Assembly: GCF_018691265.1 (NCBI RefSeq)
Contig: NW_024881300.1
Coordinates: 5,779,546-5,843,545 of the forward strand
DNA: 64,000 nt
DNA from: Tyto alba
Taxonomy: Eukaryota; Chordata; Aves; Strigiformes; Tytonidae
Direction: 5' to 3'
Shown: positions 1 through 15,065 of the stretch, piece after piece
Numbering within the stretch: position 1 is the first letter of the stretch
Layout: the number at the start of each line of letters is the position of its first letter
Notes under the pieces: generated by a model
Told to the model about the DNA's origin: nothing
Databases searched by the model: none
What the model saw: only the letters and a program-made list of their open reading frames with translations
Made by a program: the position numbers and the translations under genes

Positions 1-1731
1 GGACAGATTAGAAAACCTTAAGTACAGGGGAAAGTTATACTTAATAAAACTTATTATGGCTGAATACGAATTAAAGACACTACATTAGGCATTTGGAGAG
101 AGAAAATAGAGAATTCAGACAGATAGTGCTATCTTCATAGAACTCTAATGTTTAGAAAAGCATGATAAGTATCCACTGTTCTAGTGTTACAAATGTCTCT
201 ATTCGTATTAGTTTTCTCCCTGTTTATACAGTTTCAAAGTGGCATTTTCCCAACTCTTATGGGAAAAGTTCAACTGAACAAATTAATTCTTCCAAAGTTG
301 AGGATCACTATAAACAAAATGCTACTCAAATTACAATCTCTTTTCTCAAAAATCACTGAATAATGCTGACATTCCTTACAAAAAGAAACAAAACAAGAGA
401 AAGAAAAAAGACATTATTGCACCCTTTTATCTGAAACTTATGTGAAGTTCTCCCTTCACCTCAGAGTCAAGAAACTGGGAACCCAGAAAGCACAATCTGT
501 TCAAAGACCTGTCTCCAAAGCATTTAATTTGTGACTTTCTTGTAGCCTGCCAGAGGGCTGTCATGGGCTTGCATTCACAAACTGGTAAACAACCAACCCC
601 ACAAGCCCTGTAGATGGAACTAACTTGGTTGCCATCATAGTTCCATTGTGAAAAATTAGCACTTTTTAGAGAAAACATATTCCTCTGGAAAATTTCAGAC
701 CAAATCTAGTAACAACAGTCACTGTTACGTTGAAAACCATTCATTAAGTGCTTTCAATTTAAACAGTTTTTGGTGTTAAAATTATGGTGCTCTCTCAACA
801 TTAACAAGACATTCAGGAAAATCTATCAAAAGTTTCTGTAAAATCACTCCTAGGTTACAGTTTTGTAAGTTAGTAGAGAGAGACTAAAAAACCCATACAA
901 AACTAGGTGACCTGAAGCATCACCAAGCAAAAAAACCATCATCGACAAAACTAGAAGAGACCAGGAATAGAGACCTACAAGATGCTAGTTAACTTGGAGT
1001 CTGTATTTTCAACAACATCTGTTCTATCAGAGAATTTAGCTTCAGTTATCCTAATATAGATGATGAGAAATTATCAAGCTTCATCCTTCCATCACATAAT
1101 TTCTCTTCAAGACATCAATACTTGCATACCTGAAACCTGATATCCTAAGTTCCTACTATTTTTTGAAAATGCTCTTCTAATCAAAATAACAGACCATCAG
1201 ACTGAAAAGAACACAGTGTGTGAGGTTTAATGGAATTCTCTTTATTACTGAAAAAAAGATATGCGCCAAAACATTTACTTCACCTTGAAACAAGCCTGAA
1301 ACTTCAAAACTGAGAAGAGTCTAATGAATAAGAACTCAGAAAAATGACTGAATTTATCCCAGTTGTGAGAACAGTGTTGTCTTTTTAGGAATTTTATAAG
1401 TAACTATTAACAAAGTTCATACACAAGACAGCAGATAGCACCACAAACTTGAAAAAAAAAAATAATCAGAAAAACAATTTATATAAGGAATAGACGGACA
1501 ATTGTTATGAAATAGGATAGAATTCCCACTGAGAAAGTTTAGATGGGAGGCTTGGCTTATTTTCTATTTGCATGAGGTTTTCAGATAGGTGAAGTAGAAA
1601 AGCTTGAAGAAATGCTCCAAAACAAACAAAAAGAACATAGGAAAAAACAACTCCCTACATAAAAATATGAGGGTTAAATTGCATAGAGCCAAGTCTTGCA
1701 AGGGCCACAGAACATTATGATCTCTGAACAC

Positions 1732-1751
1732 TGTAATATTTAAATATTACA
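1732..1751. repeat. 20-bp AT-rich perfect palindrome
   Basis: TGTAATATTT is followed immediately by its reverse complement AAATATTACA. It lies in FTO intron 3. AT-rich palindromes of this length can arise by chance in such DNA. Confidence 0.85.
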
Positions 1752-4195
1752 ATCACTTTCAAGAAGAATTGTGACAGAAAACAAATGTAAACACTTCTAC
1801 CCATTCATTGTGGTGCGTTTTACATAGCAAACACAATGTTAAAAGTATTAGAGTCTGATTTGCACCTTTACTCAAACCCTTGGCAAATCTTTCATTGTAG
1901 AACTCCACCTTGAGATCGCTTTCAACTGTCTCCAATCTTTTATGACTTGCAGAAAGAAGCCTGTAATTTTAATTTCAGAGTTTATAATTTATCTAAAACT
2001 GTAATTTTAGAAAAATAGTTGAAGCTTCATGGATTGCATGTCTCAAAGGATATTTGAAAAATACACTCTAGGTCTTAAAAGATTTTAGTAAAGATTTGCT
2101 TTACTTTTTCTCCTAAAAATGTATTAATTGAAAAGAAAAACCGCTCTTTGTTAAATTGGCCATCACCCATTTGGCAGCAAAAGCTTTTATTCAGATACAG
2201 AAAACTACATCCAGATCACTACTGGGTTTTAGAGCCAGACCAAAACTGTTACCTTCCTTGGACACCCATGCCATAGCGCTTTTGTGGTTTTAGGTAAAAT
2301 ACAATACATACAGAGTTAACATCAGTTTTACATGGCTAAACACTGATCAATGAGGTTTGGAAAACCAAACCCAAAGCCTCACCAGTATTATACATGACAT
2401 AACATACATGCATATAAAAGTAGGAATATACATGTCAGTCCTGCTTTGGAAAACTGCATGATGGCAAGTTATTTGCCTGACAGTTCTCCTGAATTTGTGG
2501 TGAGGTAAGAGCCAACACAGTGTCTTTTCTTCTACAAAACAGTGGACACATATTGCCACAAATTCAGGACAACCATGGCAGGGACATTTCATTTCGATAT
2601 CTAGCACAAAAAAAAAACCTCACAAAAATTATGTGAACTGAATAATGCATACAAGAAGTGATTTTTTTTTTCTTTAAATCACCATTAACACCAACTTAGA
2701 AGTGTATGTAGCACAGTTTCAAGAACTGTCACACAATTCCTTCTCCTTCTTAAAAGGCTTGCCTTCCATATAGATGCTTACGAGATGCATATGGCAATTA
2801 ACTAACTGCTAGGTAGGAAAGAAGTTTTGAGAATTGGACAATTTTCTGCTTACATGACTGATCCTCTCCCAAAGCTTTCCCATGCCTGTGAAAGACAGTC
2901 ACTTGCAGACTATGTTTCTGAAGTCTGATGCAGCTTTTTGCTTGTTTACAAATTTTAAAACACTACAAATTATCCAAATTTAAAATAGTAATTGTAGAAA
3001 ACAATCAAGAAAAACTAACCAAGTCCAATACATGCTAGCGTGCTATTCTGACCAAAGAGAATTTTCTCAGTCCAAGTCTAATCACAGACATTAAAGCTAT
3101 TTATAGTTACCCATATTAACAGGATAACATTGTGCCACCAGTCACTGTGCAAGCGTGGATGGTTACTTGCGCTTCAGGCAGTATATTGCCTAAACCACTT
3201 TCACCCAACTACTGACAATATTGTAAAGAGCTTGTTTGCATTCAAAGGAACACAACTTAGTTGGTAACAAACACTTGGTGTTTGAATGTGGGACAAAATA
3301 ACTTCACTTTTCTGTCTGAAGTGGAGCACTAAAGAAACAAGGAGACTATTTCCCGCATACACGTATATGGCAAAATCCGTATTCTTTTAAATGGATTGCT
3401 TTATTCTTTTATTTCTACTACTTTCTGACTGCCACTTCCCAATGAATCATTTGCCACCTTACAGCCAGATCCCATTATTGGGCTACTATAGCGGAGGCAA
3501 GATTTATTAAAAGAAATTAATCACATGTATGATTGTGTACAGGTGGCCAAAGCCACCTTGGAAAACAAAGTTATCAACTTGAAGTATGTTTAAATGATTT
3601 GGAGGTCAGATTTTGACTTTACAGATGAAGTACTAAGAAGTCCTAAGAATGTTTAGCAGACGATCTGATTGGCTGCAAATGCATACAATTACTTGACACA
3701 GAATCTCCAGATACAGAAACTTCAGATAACACACCTTGTGTAAAACATAGTTACAAAATGGAGTTTTTATTTAATACAGACCCCTATTCCTCACACCTGC
3801 AGGAAAAAGAAAAAAAAGCAAAAACCAAAACCAAAACCCAAATAACAGAAAACCATCTAAGCTACTTGGTGCTTTAATACATTTATCCATGCAAGGCCTC
3901 TAAAGTCGATAACTGACACAGAAAAACCTAAGGGTAAGGAGAGGTTAAGGGACTTGACAAAGTTTGCATGGAAATTCTCTGAGTGAAGCAGGCTTCCAGC
4001 TCCTAAAACTAGTGCTATCATTTTAACACCTGAGCACCCTTCTACTATCAGATGTAGACTACGATTCTATATGTGGACCCCCTTATCAGACAAGCTTCTC
4101 AGTGATTTTCCTGCTATTTACAGCAGAAACATTTTGGAACTTGGAGGCTGTATATTCTATTTTAAATTGTGGGAGCAAGTTCATGTCATAGATCT

Positions 4196-4375
4196 TTCTG
4201 TTCCTCCCCCGTACAGACTTCTGCCATCCTCTTCTTTTCTCAGATACATCCCTCTCAGCATGGTTCTCTCCACTACTTGGAACTACTGCCAGTTCCTCTC
4301 TCTTCTCTCCCATCCTGTTCTCGGTCCCTGTCCCTGCTCTGCCCACACCTCACGCTGTGCTTCCTTCTACACACC
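4196..4375. repeat. Pyrimidine-rich tract
   Basis: The plus strand is strongly C/T-rich (purine-rich on the FTO sense strand), with repeated CTCTC, TCCC and CTTC units. This composition explains the overlapping open frames here (plus 4071-4394 and 4169-4378, minus 4086-4346). No protein similarity was recognised. Confidence 0.6.
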
Positions 4376-5406
4376 TGAATTAACTGGGCACTGACAGCAG
4401 AAACACTGAAAGCCCTGTGCTTGTATAGCCTTTGTCAAAAGAATGGACTAATGGATATATGTACATACATACACTTAACAAACGTACGTATACTTAACTA
4501 ATTCTATTACTTAACTAATTATCAGAGCACCAGTGAGGTGAGGAGCCAAAGCACTCAGAGAGAAACAATGACTGTATACCCATATCACTGCAGATTATGA
4601 AGACATAAAAAATACAAAGTAGAAAGAATGGAAATTAATTCTTAGCCAATCCTCACTGAAAGGAGTAGACTAAAGGCCTCAAACTTATTATTTCTAGGTA
4701 AAGTACTTCCAAGGAAAACACAGAATTAGCAACAAAGGTTTATATTGACTTTTCTATCTTCTTTCAAGTGTTCTTCCTGAACTTTTCAGGCAGTTGTCTT
4801 TTTGTCATCTATTTCATGAAGCAGATAAAAGGTACTTTGGGGTTTAAAGCACTGGCAAAACCTTTGATATTCTAAACACCACAAATATCTACAAACAAAA
4901 CTGAAATTCACTTGTGTTATTAGTTTTCTTAACTGCCATAAACGAATAAAGAATTTTCTTTTTAACCATATTATAGTGCAATTTTCAAAATCACTAAAAT
5001 GCTTTTCCACCATTTCCAATTCTACTTCCATCCAACTGCACAAAATGCTTCAGCAGGAGAAAACCTAACCAAACTACTTTTATTGTAGGTATGTCAACAA
5101 GTACCAAGAAGGTGTGTCTACTTCCCCAAGAAATTATGGGTCAGTGGAATACTACTTTCATAACAGAATGCCAGGGGGATGATCTGTCCCTAACTGAGAA
5201 ATAGTTTTGGTTTTTAAACAAGAGAAGTGTTCACAAACAAAACACTGAATTAACTAAAAGGCTGAACTAAAAAAAAAATAATAAAAAAAAGTCTGGGATT
5301 TGCCAAACTTCATGATCAAAGTTCGGTAACTACAAATACGTTTCTGGGGTTCGAAGTCTTAATAATCAAGGAATACAGCATTTGGATTAAATGTGGACTC
5401 AAGGGG

Positions 5407-5433
5407 AAAAAAAAAAAAAAAAAAAAAAAAAAA
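5407..5433 (+). repeat. Poly(A) run, 27 bp
   Basis: Uninterrupted A's lie between GGGG and GGGGG. No retroposon body with target duplications was recognised next to it. Confidence 0.95.
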
Positions 5434-8400
5434 GGGGGTTAAAAAACTCCAACACATTCAAGATGCTAGAGAGCAAATAGGGTTCAAGTTAGTTTGCGAA
5501 AATAGAAGCAGATTAAATATCTAGAAATAGTTTAATGAGCCACTATATACATGTGGAAGTGTTTCCATTAAATACTTATTTTTAACCACAAGCCAACCTC
5601 TGCAATGTGTGCGCGCTACTTCTAGTTGGTTATGAAAATAATTTTTTGGTGCTTCTTGAACTATAATTTGCTGGGGGTGGGGAGTGGTATAAGATTCCAA
5701 GTTCATCTTCATGCTGTTTTAAAACCCTAACCTTCAAGCAAGAGCTTGATCTATGGGAAACAGCTGCAGAAAAGTAAATCTCCCTTTGAAAAAGTCCAGA
5801 ATGTATTTTTGTTAAGTATGTTTTGAAGTCATGGTAGGAAAATTAGTGAAAATTGTAAATCTGCTTGCAAATCTGGTTGTGTCTAACACAAAGATTAGGG
5901 GAAAGATTCCAATTTAATAGTAAGACCATGACAACCCTAGTTAAGCATGCTCTAGGACAGAGCAGATGGGGCCCTTTGCTCACCTCCACGCGTTTTGGAT
6001 TTATTGCATGCACCCAACACGTTTCATATTAGACACCCCTTGACTGTGTACTTGAGACAGCAGGGTTCAGTATGCACTTCCTCTGCAGACCAATATATTA
6101 TTCTAAATTGAGCTAAAGTGTTTCCGTTTCATGAGTGATATAAAGTTCAGATTTGAGTTTTTAGGCAGCAGATTTGCAGTCATTCACCAGATCTTTTTCT
6201 TCATATAGGAAAAGTAAGCCTTACAAAAAAAAAAAAAAAAATCTGTCTTACTAAAAGTAATTTTAGATTTTGTTTGGTTTTGTTTAAACAACATACATTT
6301 ATATTATTGTAACAGCTTACTTGAAGAACAGATTTGATCACCTCATGTTTAGTACTAACATATTTAAATTATGTCTTCATGATGATTTCATCTGAAGAGG
6401 ACTGCTGTGAATGCAGGTGTAAATTTATTTTTTAAGATTGCATTTAACTAAAATTCTACCCAGAGTAATAAAAAACATTTTATAGAGCCAATGAAAAGAG
6501 GACCATAAGCGTTACTAAAAGTCTATTAGAAATGCTAAAAAACACCCCCAATCTTTTTGTTACCTTGATATACCCATTGATCAGGTTTTACCAGTTACTA
6601 TAATTGCACATCACTACTAGAAATATCAAATTACTACATTTTCTTATCTGAGATTTGTGTACAATATTCGTAAATAGATGGTGTATTACAGATACAGGAA
6701 TTGATAGGACCTGACTTTTTAGTTGTAAGAAACCCACTGAAGTTAGCATTTCTGTATTATATAAAGCAGTCAGCATGATGCCATCTCAACAACCGGAAGA
6801 ACAGACCTACAGAGTTTCCAAGTTGTTTGCTAGAGTTGGATGAGTCAATGGCAGTCAGAAAAAGTACACAATCCTATCAGTCAGTTCCTGTACATCAGCA
6901 ACTACCACTAGCTACACTACTCTTATCTTAATGTTTTATTTTCTCTATGCCTTGCATACTGCTGCCACTGCTTTTAAAACAATGCCAGCATGAAGACTCT
7001 GATTACTGAAATGAGGCTCTGGAATTTATGATGTATAAATTCACAAGATAAAAATGAATCTAAAATTGGCTTCTTTATTGTCAAGTTACTTCCTCACAGA
7101 GTTTTCATATTTTATCTTTCAGATGGCATCCTCAAGATGTCTCCTCTTAAAAGTCAGTCCAAAAAAAACTGAACAGTAAAAAAATATACTAAAACTGTGT
7201 ATGTCCACTTATATTGTCTTTCACCTCAAGTGAAAATGATAAAGGCAGTTCTGCTGTACATAGAAACCTAGTAAAAGGGCCAGTTTGAGAATACTCTCAC
7301 GGACTGTATAATTTTTTTAAAGTAATTGAGGGAAAAAGAACAACAAAGGCTATGGAAATGCAGAAGAGATTATCAAACACCTGGCCTACAGAGCTCAAAT
7401 CTGTAGCTCTTCACAAAGTATCAATAAGAAAGTGATTTACATATCATCTTCAAAAGAATGTTTAATATATCCCTTGTTTCCATCTAAACATGATCATGAT
7501 ATTATGTGCTAAATAAACTAACTTTCTGATCTGCCCTTCATATAGCATTGCTGATAATACTTTAATTACTGTATATAAATTTCACTGGGGAATAAAAAAA
7601 AATGTCCTTATGGTCTGGTAACTCAGTCAACTACAATCTACAGTGTTTTGCAATAAAACACTGAAGTCAGACTCATCCTTTTATTAACTGCCTTCTGAAT
7701 CTGTTGCCCAGCAAAGCTGAGTATGCACAAACTCACAACGTACGCACAAAGTCAGGGAGGATTAGATAAGAAGTTTACTTGATGCCCAAACTTCTATTGC
7801 ACAAAAATGGATTAATAATTCCCTTTCTAGGGACATTTAGCTGTCACTTAAACTTCACTTTCACATAAGAAATATCTCCATTTCCCTCCAGGATGCTACT
7901 CTATATCCTCACAAATACAGAAAAGGGAGGCACTTCCACACCACTGTGCCAAAGGATCTTACCTCTTAACAGTTGATCTGTTCATGTCTGAACATACTTA
8001 AGAGAAGAGACAGTCCAGTTCTTTTACACAAGATACGTCACTGATGACAGTGCACTGGATTTGATGAGGTAACTAAGAACACAGAATGGTATAGGTTTTT
8101 TAAGATTTCCCAGAAATGTATTGCTGGTAGTACGTAAACTGTTTCCATATTTGTTGGAAGATAAAAGTGAAAGGTAAAAGTGAAAAGACTGTTCAGCCTA
8201 ACAAATTGGCAGTGTGACAGGTCATTCCAGGGGCATTCCATTAAGTCCACCTTCCACATCACAAACACATAAACATGGAACACTGCAAGTGCTCTCATTC
8301 TTCGAAGATGATGTCTGTCAAGCCAAGTCACTGAACAGGCAAACATGATGTTGTCAGAAGTGTTTTTCATTTTTTGACTTGTGTGATTTATAACTAAATT

Positions 8401-9102
8401 TGTTTAAACAAAATTGATAACCGAGAGAAACACAAGCCAAAACAGAAAGCAACAGATTTTCTGTCAACAAACCTTAGCCATAGTTCTTGCTTCATTTCTT
8501 CCAATGGAAAAACCTTAGTGTGTGAGCTCAGCTGCTCAAGTAAATGAACTCAATTTAATTTTCTTTTTTTAATCCTCTACACCTGAGACATTGAGACACA
8601 CTCTTGGAATATGACAGCTCTGTTCATTAAGATCTTGGTATAATCCCACTACGAGAAAATAGTATGTTTGAATATACACATGAAAGAGTGTAGCAGAAGG
8701 AGAGAAGGGTCATGTCTAAAATTGGTAACCAGGAAAACATCCACAGATTGGCATAATGGTTGAAACTTCAAGAACCACAGTACCAGAAAACTTAAAGGCT
8801 GTTGCAGTCACAACTTAAACAATATGTAGTCACTCTATAAGCCAAACTCAAAACCAGGATTTTTTGTTTGCTTGTTTGTTTTATATAACAGACACAGATG
8901 CTCACAGTTACGCAGTAAAACTGCATTAAGAGTAGAAAAAGGAATCAGCATCTACAAATACAAGGATGGGACAGATACAGCTCAACTTCTCACAACATCT
9001 GGGGAAATTCTCTTTGTGGCCTGAAGCCTGACTTGGACTAGCAATTCTGACTGCACAACAGACAGAAAAAGGCTCAAAAAGAATACTTTCTTTCTTAGCA
9101 GT

Positions 9103-9190
9103 TGCCGTGCTTTGAGCTCAGAGGGCAACTGAGCACCACACAGCCGCTCACTCCTCCCTTCCCTCGGCCCTTCACAGGGGGCCACCCCCT
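9103..9190 (-). mobile_element. Probable truncated ERVL-type LTR end, reverse orientation
   Basis: A GC-rich segment in AT-rich intron 3 reads TGCCGTGCTTTGAGC, then GGCAACTGAGCACCACACAG and CCGCTCACTC. This resembles the reverse complement of the 3' end of avian ERVL-type LTRs (a terminal TG, the GGCAACT-AGCACCAC block and CCGCTCACTC), the same terminal block that ends the solo LTR at 30.5 kb. Beyond about 9160 the similarity fades into C-rich sequence (CCTCCCTTCCCTCGGCCC, then a run around GGGGGCCACCCCC). The inner boundary is uncertain, and no target duplication was identified. It could be an older, truncated or different LTR subfamily. Confidence 0.45.
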
Positions 9191-12100
9191 ATAGCCCCCT
9201 CCCCTGCTACCAAAAAACCCCACCACTTACTCAAACCCAGGACAGCTGTGAAGTGAAAGAAAAATTAGGAAATTAAAGTTCCCCAAAATACACTGGAAGT
9301 GAGCAGAGCAGAAGGAATTTATTATACACTCTAGCCAGAGCTCATGTCTTTCTAAATAAGGAAAGTCCTAACTGAAAGGAAGTTATGATAATTTATATTA
9401 CAATAAGTGTCATTTCCTCTGTTTTCAACAGAAGGTTCACCTCCTTAGCCCTTGAAAATTACCAAGCATCAAGTAGAAGTCTCCTTGGCGAAGTGGCATT
9501 GCTAATCCAGGTGTCTCTATGTCCCATGCTACCTTCAAGCCCACATGCCAAACAGCTGGGTCTCTTCCCTTTAGCTTTTGTTCATTACTTTCTTCCAAGG
9601 CTGAACCTTTAAAGAGAGAGAGGGAAAAACACCAGAGACAACAGACAAGGTGAGAACTGTAAAATACAAAATCTGGTCTAACTATACAGACTTAATGATA
9701 TCCCACATTGGTACAATCTTAACAGGTTTAAACTTTCTATAATCTCCGTTTGGTATAATCACCATCTTCAAATTCAAAAGTACATTATAGCTTAAAAAAA
9801 AAAGAAAAAAGGGAAAGAGCCATCTCAGAACAAGATTTTTTTGCAACCAACTTTACGAAGATGAAAATTTCATGTTAACTACAAAGTAAAGGAAAAGTCA
9901 AAGCAAAGTTTGTAATGGACTCAAGTTTTTCTGAACTTAAGTACATGTAATGTGAGTTTCAGTTAAGCTTCACTCTTTCTTTTTTATTTTTTACACTACT
10001 AAAATTATAAGCATAGAAGAAAAAAGAATGCAGCAACACTGATATAAAAATAGATACCTTCTGAAAGATTTTCAAGTCATAAACTGCCAAAGCATTTTAT
10101 GAACAGCCTCATTTGTTTACATACTTGCAATTTCACCAAATCATAAACAGACAAAGTAAAGTGAAATAATGGGCATAAAACACAATCTAGACCAGCGAAG
10201 TTGAGTGAATCTTGCTATCATATCTGCCATTCTTTTCTCAAAATTATTAGTCAAACATGCTAGATAATGTGCAAGAGCCAACGAAGCTTCAATACATTTG
10301 TCACAACATTTTTCTTATCATTAAGCAACATGAACGTGTTGAGCTTGGGGAAAAAATAATCCACTGCATAGAAATAGTATTTAGAGCTTAATCCCTCAGA
10401 ACTATTTTCATAAGCTTACCTCACTGCAGTATAAACTGAAAGATACAGTCAGCATTTATAACAAGGTATTTGGGAGCTATGGTATAACAGTTTTATGGCT
10501 AAAAGTAACAGAGCATTTTGACAGAGGGAGGATGAAGTTTTAATAAGCAGTTAGCATAGAATGGCAGTGAACAGTTAGAAATCATCAACTATGTAGCATG
10601 CCTAATTGTTCCTTATAAGTTTGCAACTGTGTGTCCATTTCACTGTCTACTTCAAATGTGATCTCATGTAAGAATTTTTTAAAATTTTGTATTAATTTAA
10701 TTCTAGAATAAAAATACTAAAGATTTAACTAATTATAATATGCACACATAAAAAGTGACCTTGAATTCACGCTTTCAAAATATTCAAGTCATTCATCTCA
10801 CATGGTTACTGCAATGTTTGTTTAGTTGGGAGTAGCCTTTAATAATTAATAAATTGTCTTATTTTTTTATGTCAACTGAATATTGCCTAAATTCAGGAAG
10901 CAGACAGCCAAAACCTTTTAAAAAGCCAATCTGAAGTTCTTAGTTAAAACTCCTATTGTAAATTCAGTTCCTGTATTCCCTCCCTTCATTGCTGCAGTTC
11001 TCATCCAGCTGAAGCTTTGGCTTAGGAGCAGCTCTAGGCCTTTCTATCAAGGAACACAGAAATGAGAAAACAAGAGCTAGCAAATACTCAGAAAAATCAA
11101 TACTAAAGTCTTCAAGGGGCTTTCATATTTTCTGCCCTGTTCAGATAAATTGTAACTTAATTTAAGAAAAATGTTTTCTGAAAACTGCAAATAGGATGGC
11201 TCTCAAGGCATTTTTAATGCCATACATCATGGATATTATAAAAAGAGGTAACCTTTCTGGGTTAACTCTCTCTGTTATGCTGCTTTCTCATTCACTCTGG
11301 CAGCCGCACTGTTCACAATATGGCACCAATAAAATATAGAACTACAATCAGAGACAGCAATTTCAATCAAAGTTTCCTGGGGTCCCCTCATAAATCCAGC
11401 ACCTTTGGAATGTGCTCGTTAAAATGACTTATTTTTTGAAGTTTGATAAATTTTTTATTGCTTAAGTACAGAGTTCAAATGTAGCTCACAGTCTCCTTTT
11501 CTCTATATTCACAGTTATTGCACCTTATAATTATCAGCAGCAATTGAAACTGATTGCTCCTACCATGTTATTTTGGTAACAAATGGAAGCAAGCTGCTAC
11601 TAGCTTTTAAATGCAAGCTATTTTGAAAGTGAGAGAAAGGAAAAAAAAGGACACTTTAACATTTGTGGTATATCTCCAGGTATTGTGGACAAACTTTTAC
11701 ATAAAAAGAAGTTGTTATTAAATTCTTTATGTTACACCTCAAGTATGACTCAATGCTGTGTATTCATTGATATAATTACAGTTCCCATTTAACTGAAAAC
11801 ATTTGGATGCATCTAAACCATGGGTTTTTGAGGGTAAATCACGTGGATCTTGCACATGTTTAGCACCTTAAGAACATATATTTACTTTGGAGTAGACCAT
11901 ACAGAAATGGTGAAATATAGCAGTATTTAATGGAAATATAATAAAACTATCTGCAAATTTGAACTCTTTTCATTAAAGTTTTATAGACTTTGTCCTGCAA
12001 GAAACCTTTACGCTCGCATCCCAAGTAAAATGGTGCAACCAGGTAAACAAGCTTACCACAACATAACAACAATACCTCATCAAACCTGTAATTAAGGTAG

Positions 12101-14889
12101 AACCATGAAAGAGAGAATGTAGCTGCAGAAAATTGGCCACAACACCATGCCTCTAACAAGACAGCTCTAATTTCAGGGATGCTGCAGCTATAGGACCCAA
12201 TTTTATCAGGTTTGGGTCATGGTTAGGTTCAGAATAACATGCAACTTCCTTTCCTGGATCTAGTTTGGTCATCATTCCACAGCACAGAAAGTAAATGTAG
12301 CCTTGAAAGGTTTCTTTGCTATTTGGCACCAGAAATCATCAAGAAGAATTTGAGAGTTTTTTTGACGCTCTGAAACCTAAATGTTCTGTATTCAAGTCAA
12401 ATCGTAATGCCAAACTACATCCTAAATGTACTCTTAGATAAAACATGACTTCCAGGACAACAGAATCACTGCCGACACATTGCTAAACACAAGCAGCACT
12501 GTAAACATCTACTTTGTTATTAAATCCAACTGAACATTGTTAGATACAGAAAAAATAATTATTTTCTTACAGAATGATTGATTTCTCCAGAATTTAAAAG
12601 AATTTGGGCACATATTCAGCAATTAATGAAATATATACATTACTACTGTCTTCCAGGGCAATTTATATGTTACATGCAAGAAGTGAAAAAAGCAGAGCAC
12701 GCTTTGCTTTTCAGCTGAGTATCTATGAGTGAGTATCTACCCAGAGTTATTTCTTCTACCTTATTTTTGAAAAGCCATAGCATAAGAGGTTAATTAAACT
12801 GTACTAACATTTTAACTGTTGATTGCAACTGACATTTACAAAAACAAAAATTAGAAGATTTGCCAACACTGTTTTTATCAATTCATATTTGGAATACTGT
12901 GTCCAAATTTATCAAGAACAAAAGCACTAAAATAAGAAGAAAGAATATTCTGTCATCTCTTCATTCTTGAAGAAGAGACTTTATTTAATCAAAGCAGTGA
13001 CAGCATGGTTAAAAAATCCCCTAGAACTCAAAACGGTTAATTCAAATGATGATTTCTTTTTAGAAAACAGGGATTTAAATCTATTATTATAAGAGTAACT
13101 GGATCACTAAAAATTTGTGATTCTCTCAGAATATAATTCCAACTGGCCAAAACCTACAAGTTACAGATGTGGCCACTTCAATCACATATTCATTTCTTAA
13201 GAAGTAATACATATCTACATACCATTTATATTCTTCCAACAAGGAATATTTTTACTATGTTATTGACATTAGAAACCGTTTAATATAATTGTTCTCATCC
13301 TGTACAACTGTCTACTCCATGAATTTTATCCATTAAGCAGTACATAAAGAGGATTATTGTTCAACTAGAAACCTAGATTGACTTTAATTCCAAACAACTT
13401 TTGTAGTTTTAAGATTTTATTTTTTTTAACCTAGTGAGGTAACATACATATGAAGTGAATCTCAATTATTTGTATTCACAATTATTGTAAAAATTAAATA
13501 GCCATCATTAGGTTTAATGCTAGGATATTGATTCTAACCAAACAGTGTGAAAAAATACAAACAGCATTTTGCAAAAGAAACAAATATAAAAGCTCCTTCA
13601 TGATCAGTCATTAATGCAACTAAGTATAAGTTTATTAAACCTTCCAACATCACCTTGTCAGTGAACTGCCCCAGTTGTTCAGTACTTCAAGAGAATTATA
13701 CAGAAAGTACACCTTACAGCAAGACGACAAAAAAAAGACATTGTAAAGAATTCTAGAGAAAACTATTTATCTAACTTCAAACATAGTTTGTGCGAAACCC
13801 AGGTAAGAGAAACATGGACACTTCCAATGACTACATTATTTTCTAACTCCTTTAAGTTGGTAACTGAAACAAGCCTCTACTTCAAAGAACATCTTTAGAA
13901 CCAACTAGTGCTTTGCTAAGCAATAAAACTTCCTACAAAACTTACAAAGACCTGAGGGAAAACTATTAATTAGGAAATTTTCATGGATAAAATCCAATTG
14001 TTGAAAATACCCTTATTCTACCAGTATTTGGATTGCAATTCACTTTATAAATAGAGTAGGAAATAAAAATGGGTTATTAGCCTTACTATATTAAAACCCT
14101 GAACAAGTTTTTACCTTACCACTCTCATGTGATAGGATATTTGTAAGCTAATGTGTTATTAAAAGTCCTAAATTGGTCAAAATTTGGAATTCCCGTTCCA
14201 TGGTAAATTCTGAAAAGTAAATTAATTCCGAAGAGTGTTATTGACAGTATAATTGAACACACACTCTGTAATGTATTCAGTTCTGCATATGCACCATGAC
14301 TACCACTCATGTACTTCCAAGCAGTATACACATGAAAAGGAAATTCCCCAAATTTTTGTGAGGGCCTATTCTTATCATTTGATAACTTAGTTTTAACCCA
14401 GTGTAATGCAATGCATTTTATTTTAATGTCAATAAAAGCTAATATTATTCAGATGAGCATTAAGCAGAATATCTACCTTATTTTGTTGTTAGAAATGTAC
14501 CTCATTTGAAGTTGCTTTGAAACAGTTTGACACAGGAAACAAGGAAATGAACGGTGATACTAATTAGAATATCAGCTTGTTCCAATATCTTTATGTTGGC
14601 TCTCAAATTTATTTTCTGGCATATTAAAAACTGCTTCTACTCCAATTAATACTGATCAAAGTTTCAAACATTAAATTTTCATTATAGCATCAAACACTGA
14701 ACAAGTGAACAAGAAAGTAAAGTTGTTTCAATTACAGTAGTATCTGGTTTAATACTATTTAATCAAATCAGTAGGTACCAAAGAAATAATGATATAAATT
14801 TTCAAACGAAATGAAAAAGAAAACCATATAACCTTAATTGTGCATCTCTAAAATGTCCGACAAGCAGCTGCCAGCACACAGTAATGTTG

Positions 14890-15065
14890 CTTGACTCCTA
14901 CAGCTCCTGCTGTTCAGAATCTGAAAACCTGGGGATTCTCCATTTGTGGCAGGACAGACTGGTAGGAGCCATGAAGCTCTGGAACCACAGTTGCCCCCGC
15001 TACAGGGCTGCCCCGGGTTCTCAGGGTTTGGAGTATTACAGAGACCAGTGAGAAATTGAGCTGAC
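14890..15065. other. GC-richer patch in intron 3, unclassified
   Basis: A stretch around GTTGCCCCCGCTACAGGGCT and GCCCCGGGTTCTCAGGG is richer in GC than the flanks and is covered by two overlapping minus-strand open frames that look like by-products. No exon or mobile element signature was recognised. Confidence 0.3.

Noticed and set aside
4071..4394. 107-aa open frame on the plus strand
   Set aside because: It coincides with a pyrimidine-rich tract that suppresses stops. Several frames are open together, and no homology was recognised.
8038..8370. 110-aa minus-strand open frame
   Set aside because: No recognisable domain and no supporting splice or promoter context. The length is within what a 64-kb window can yield by chance.
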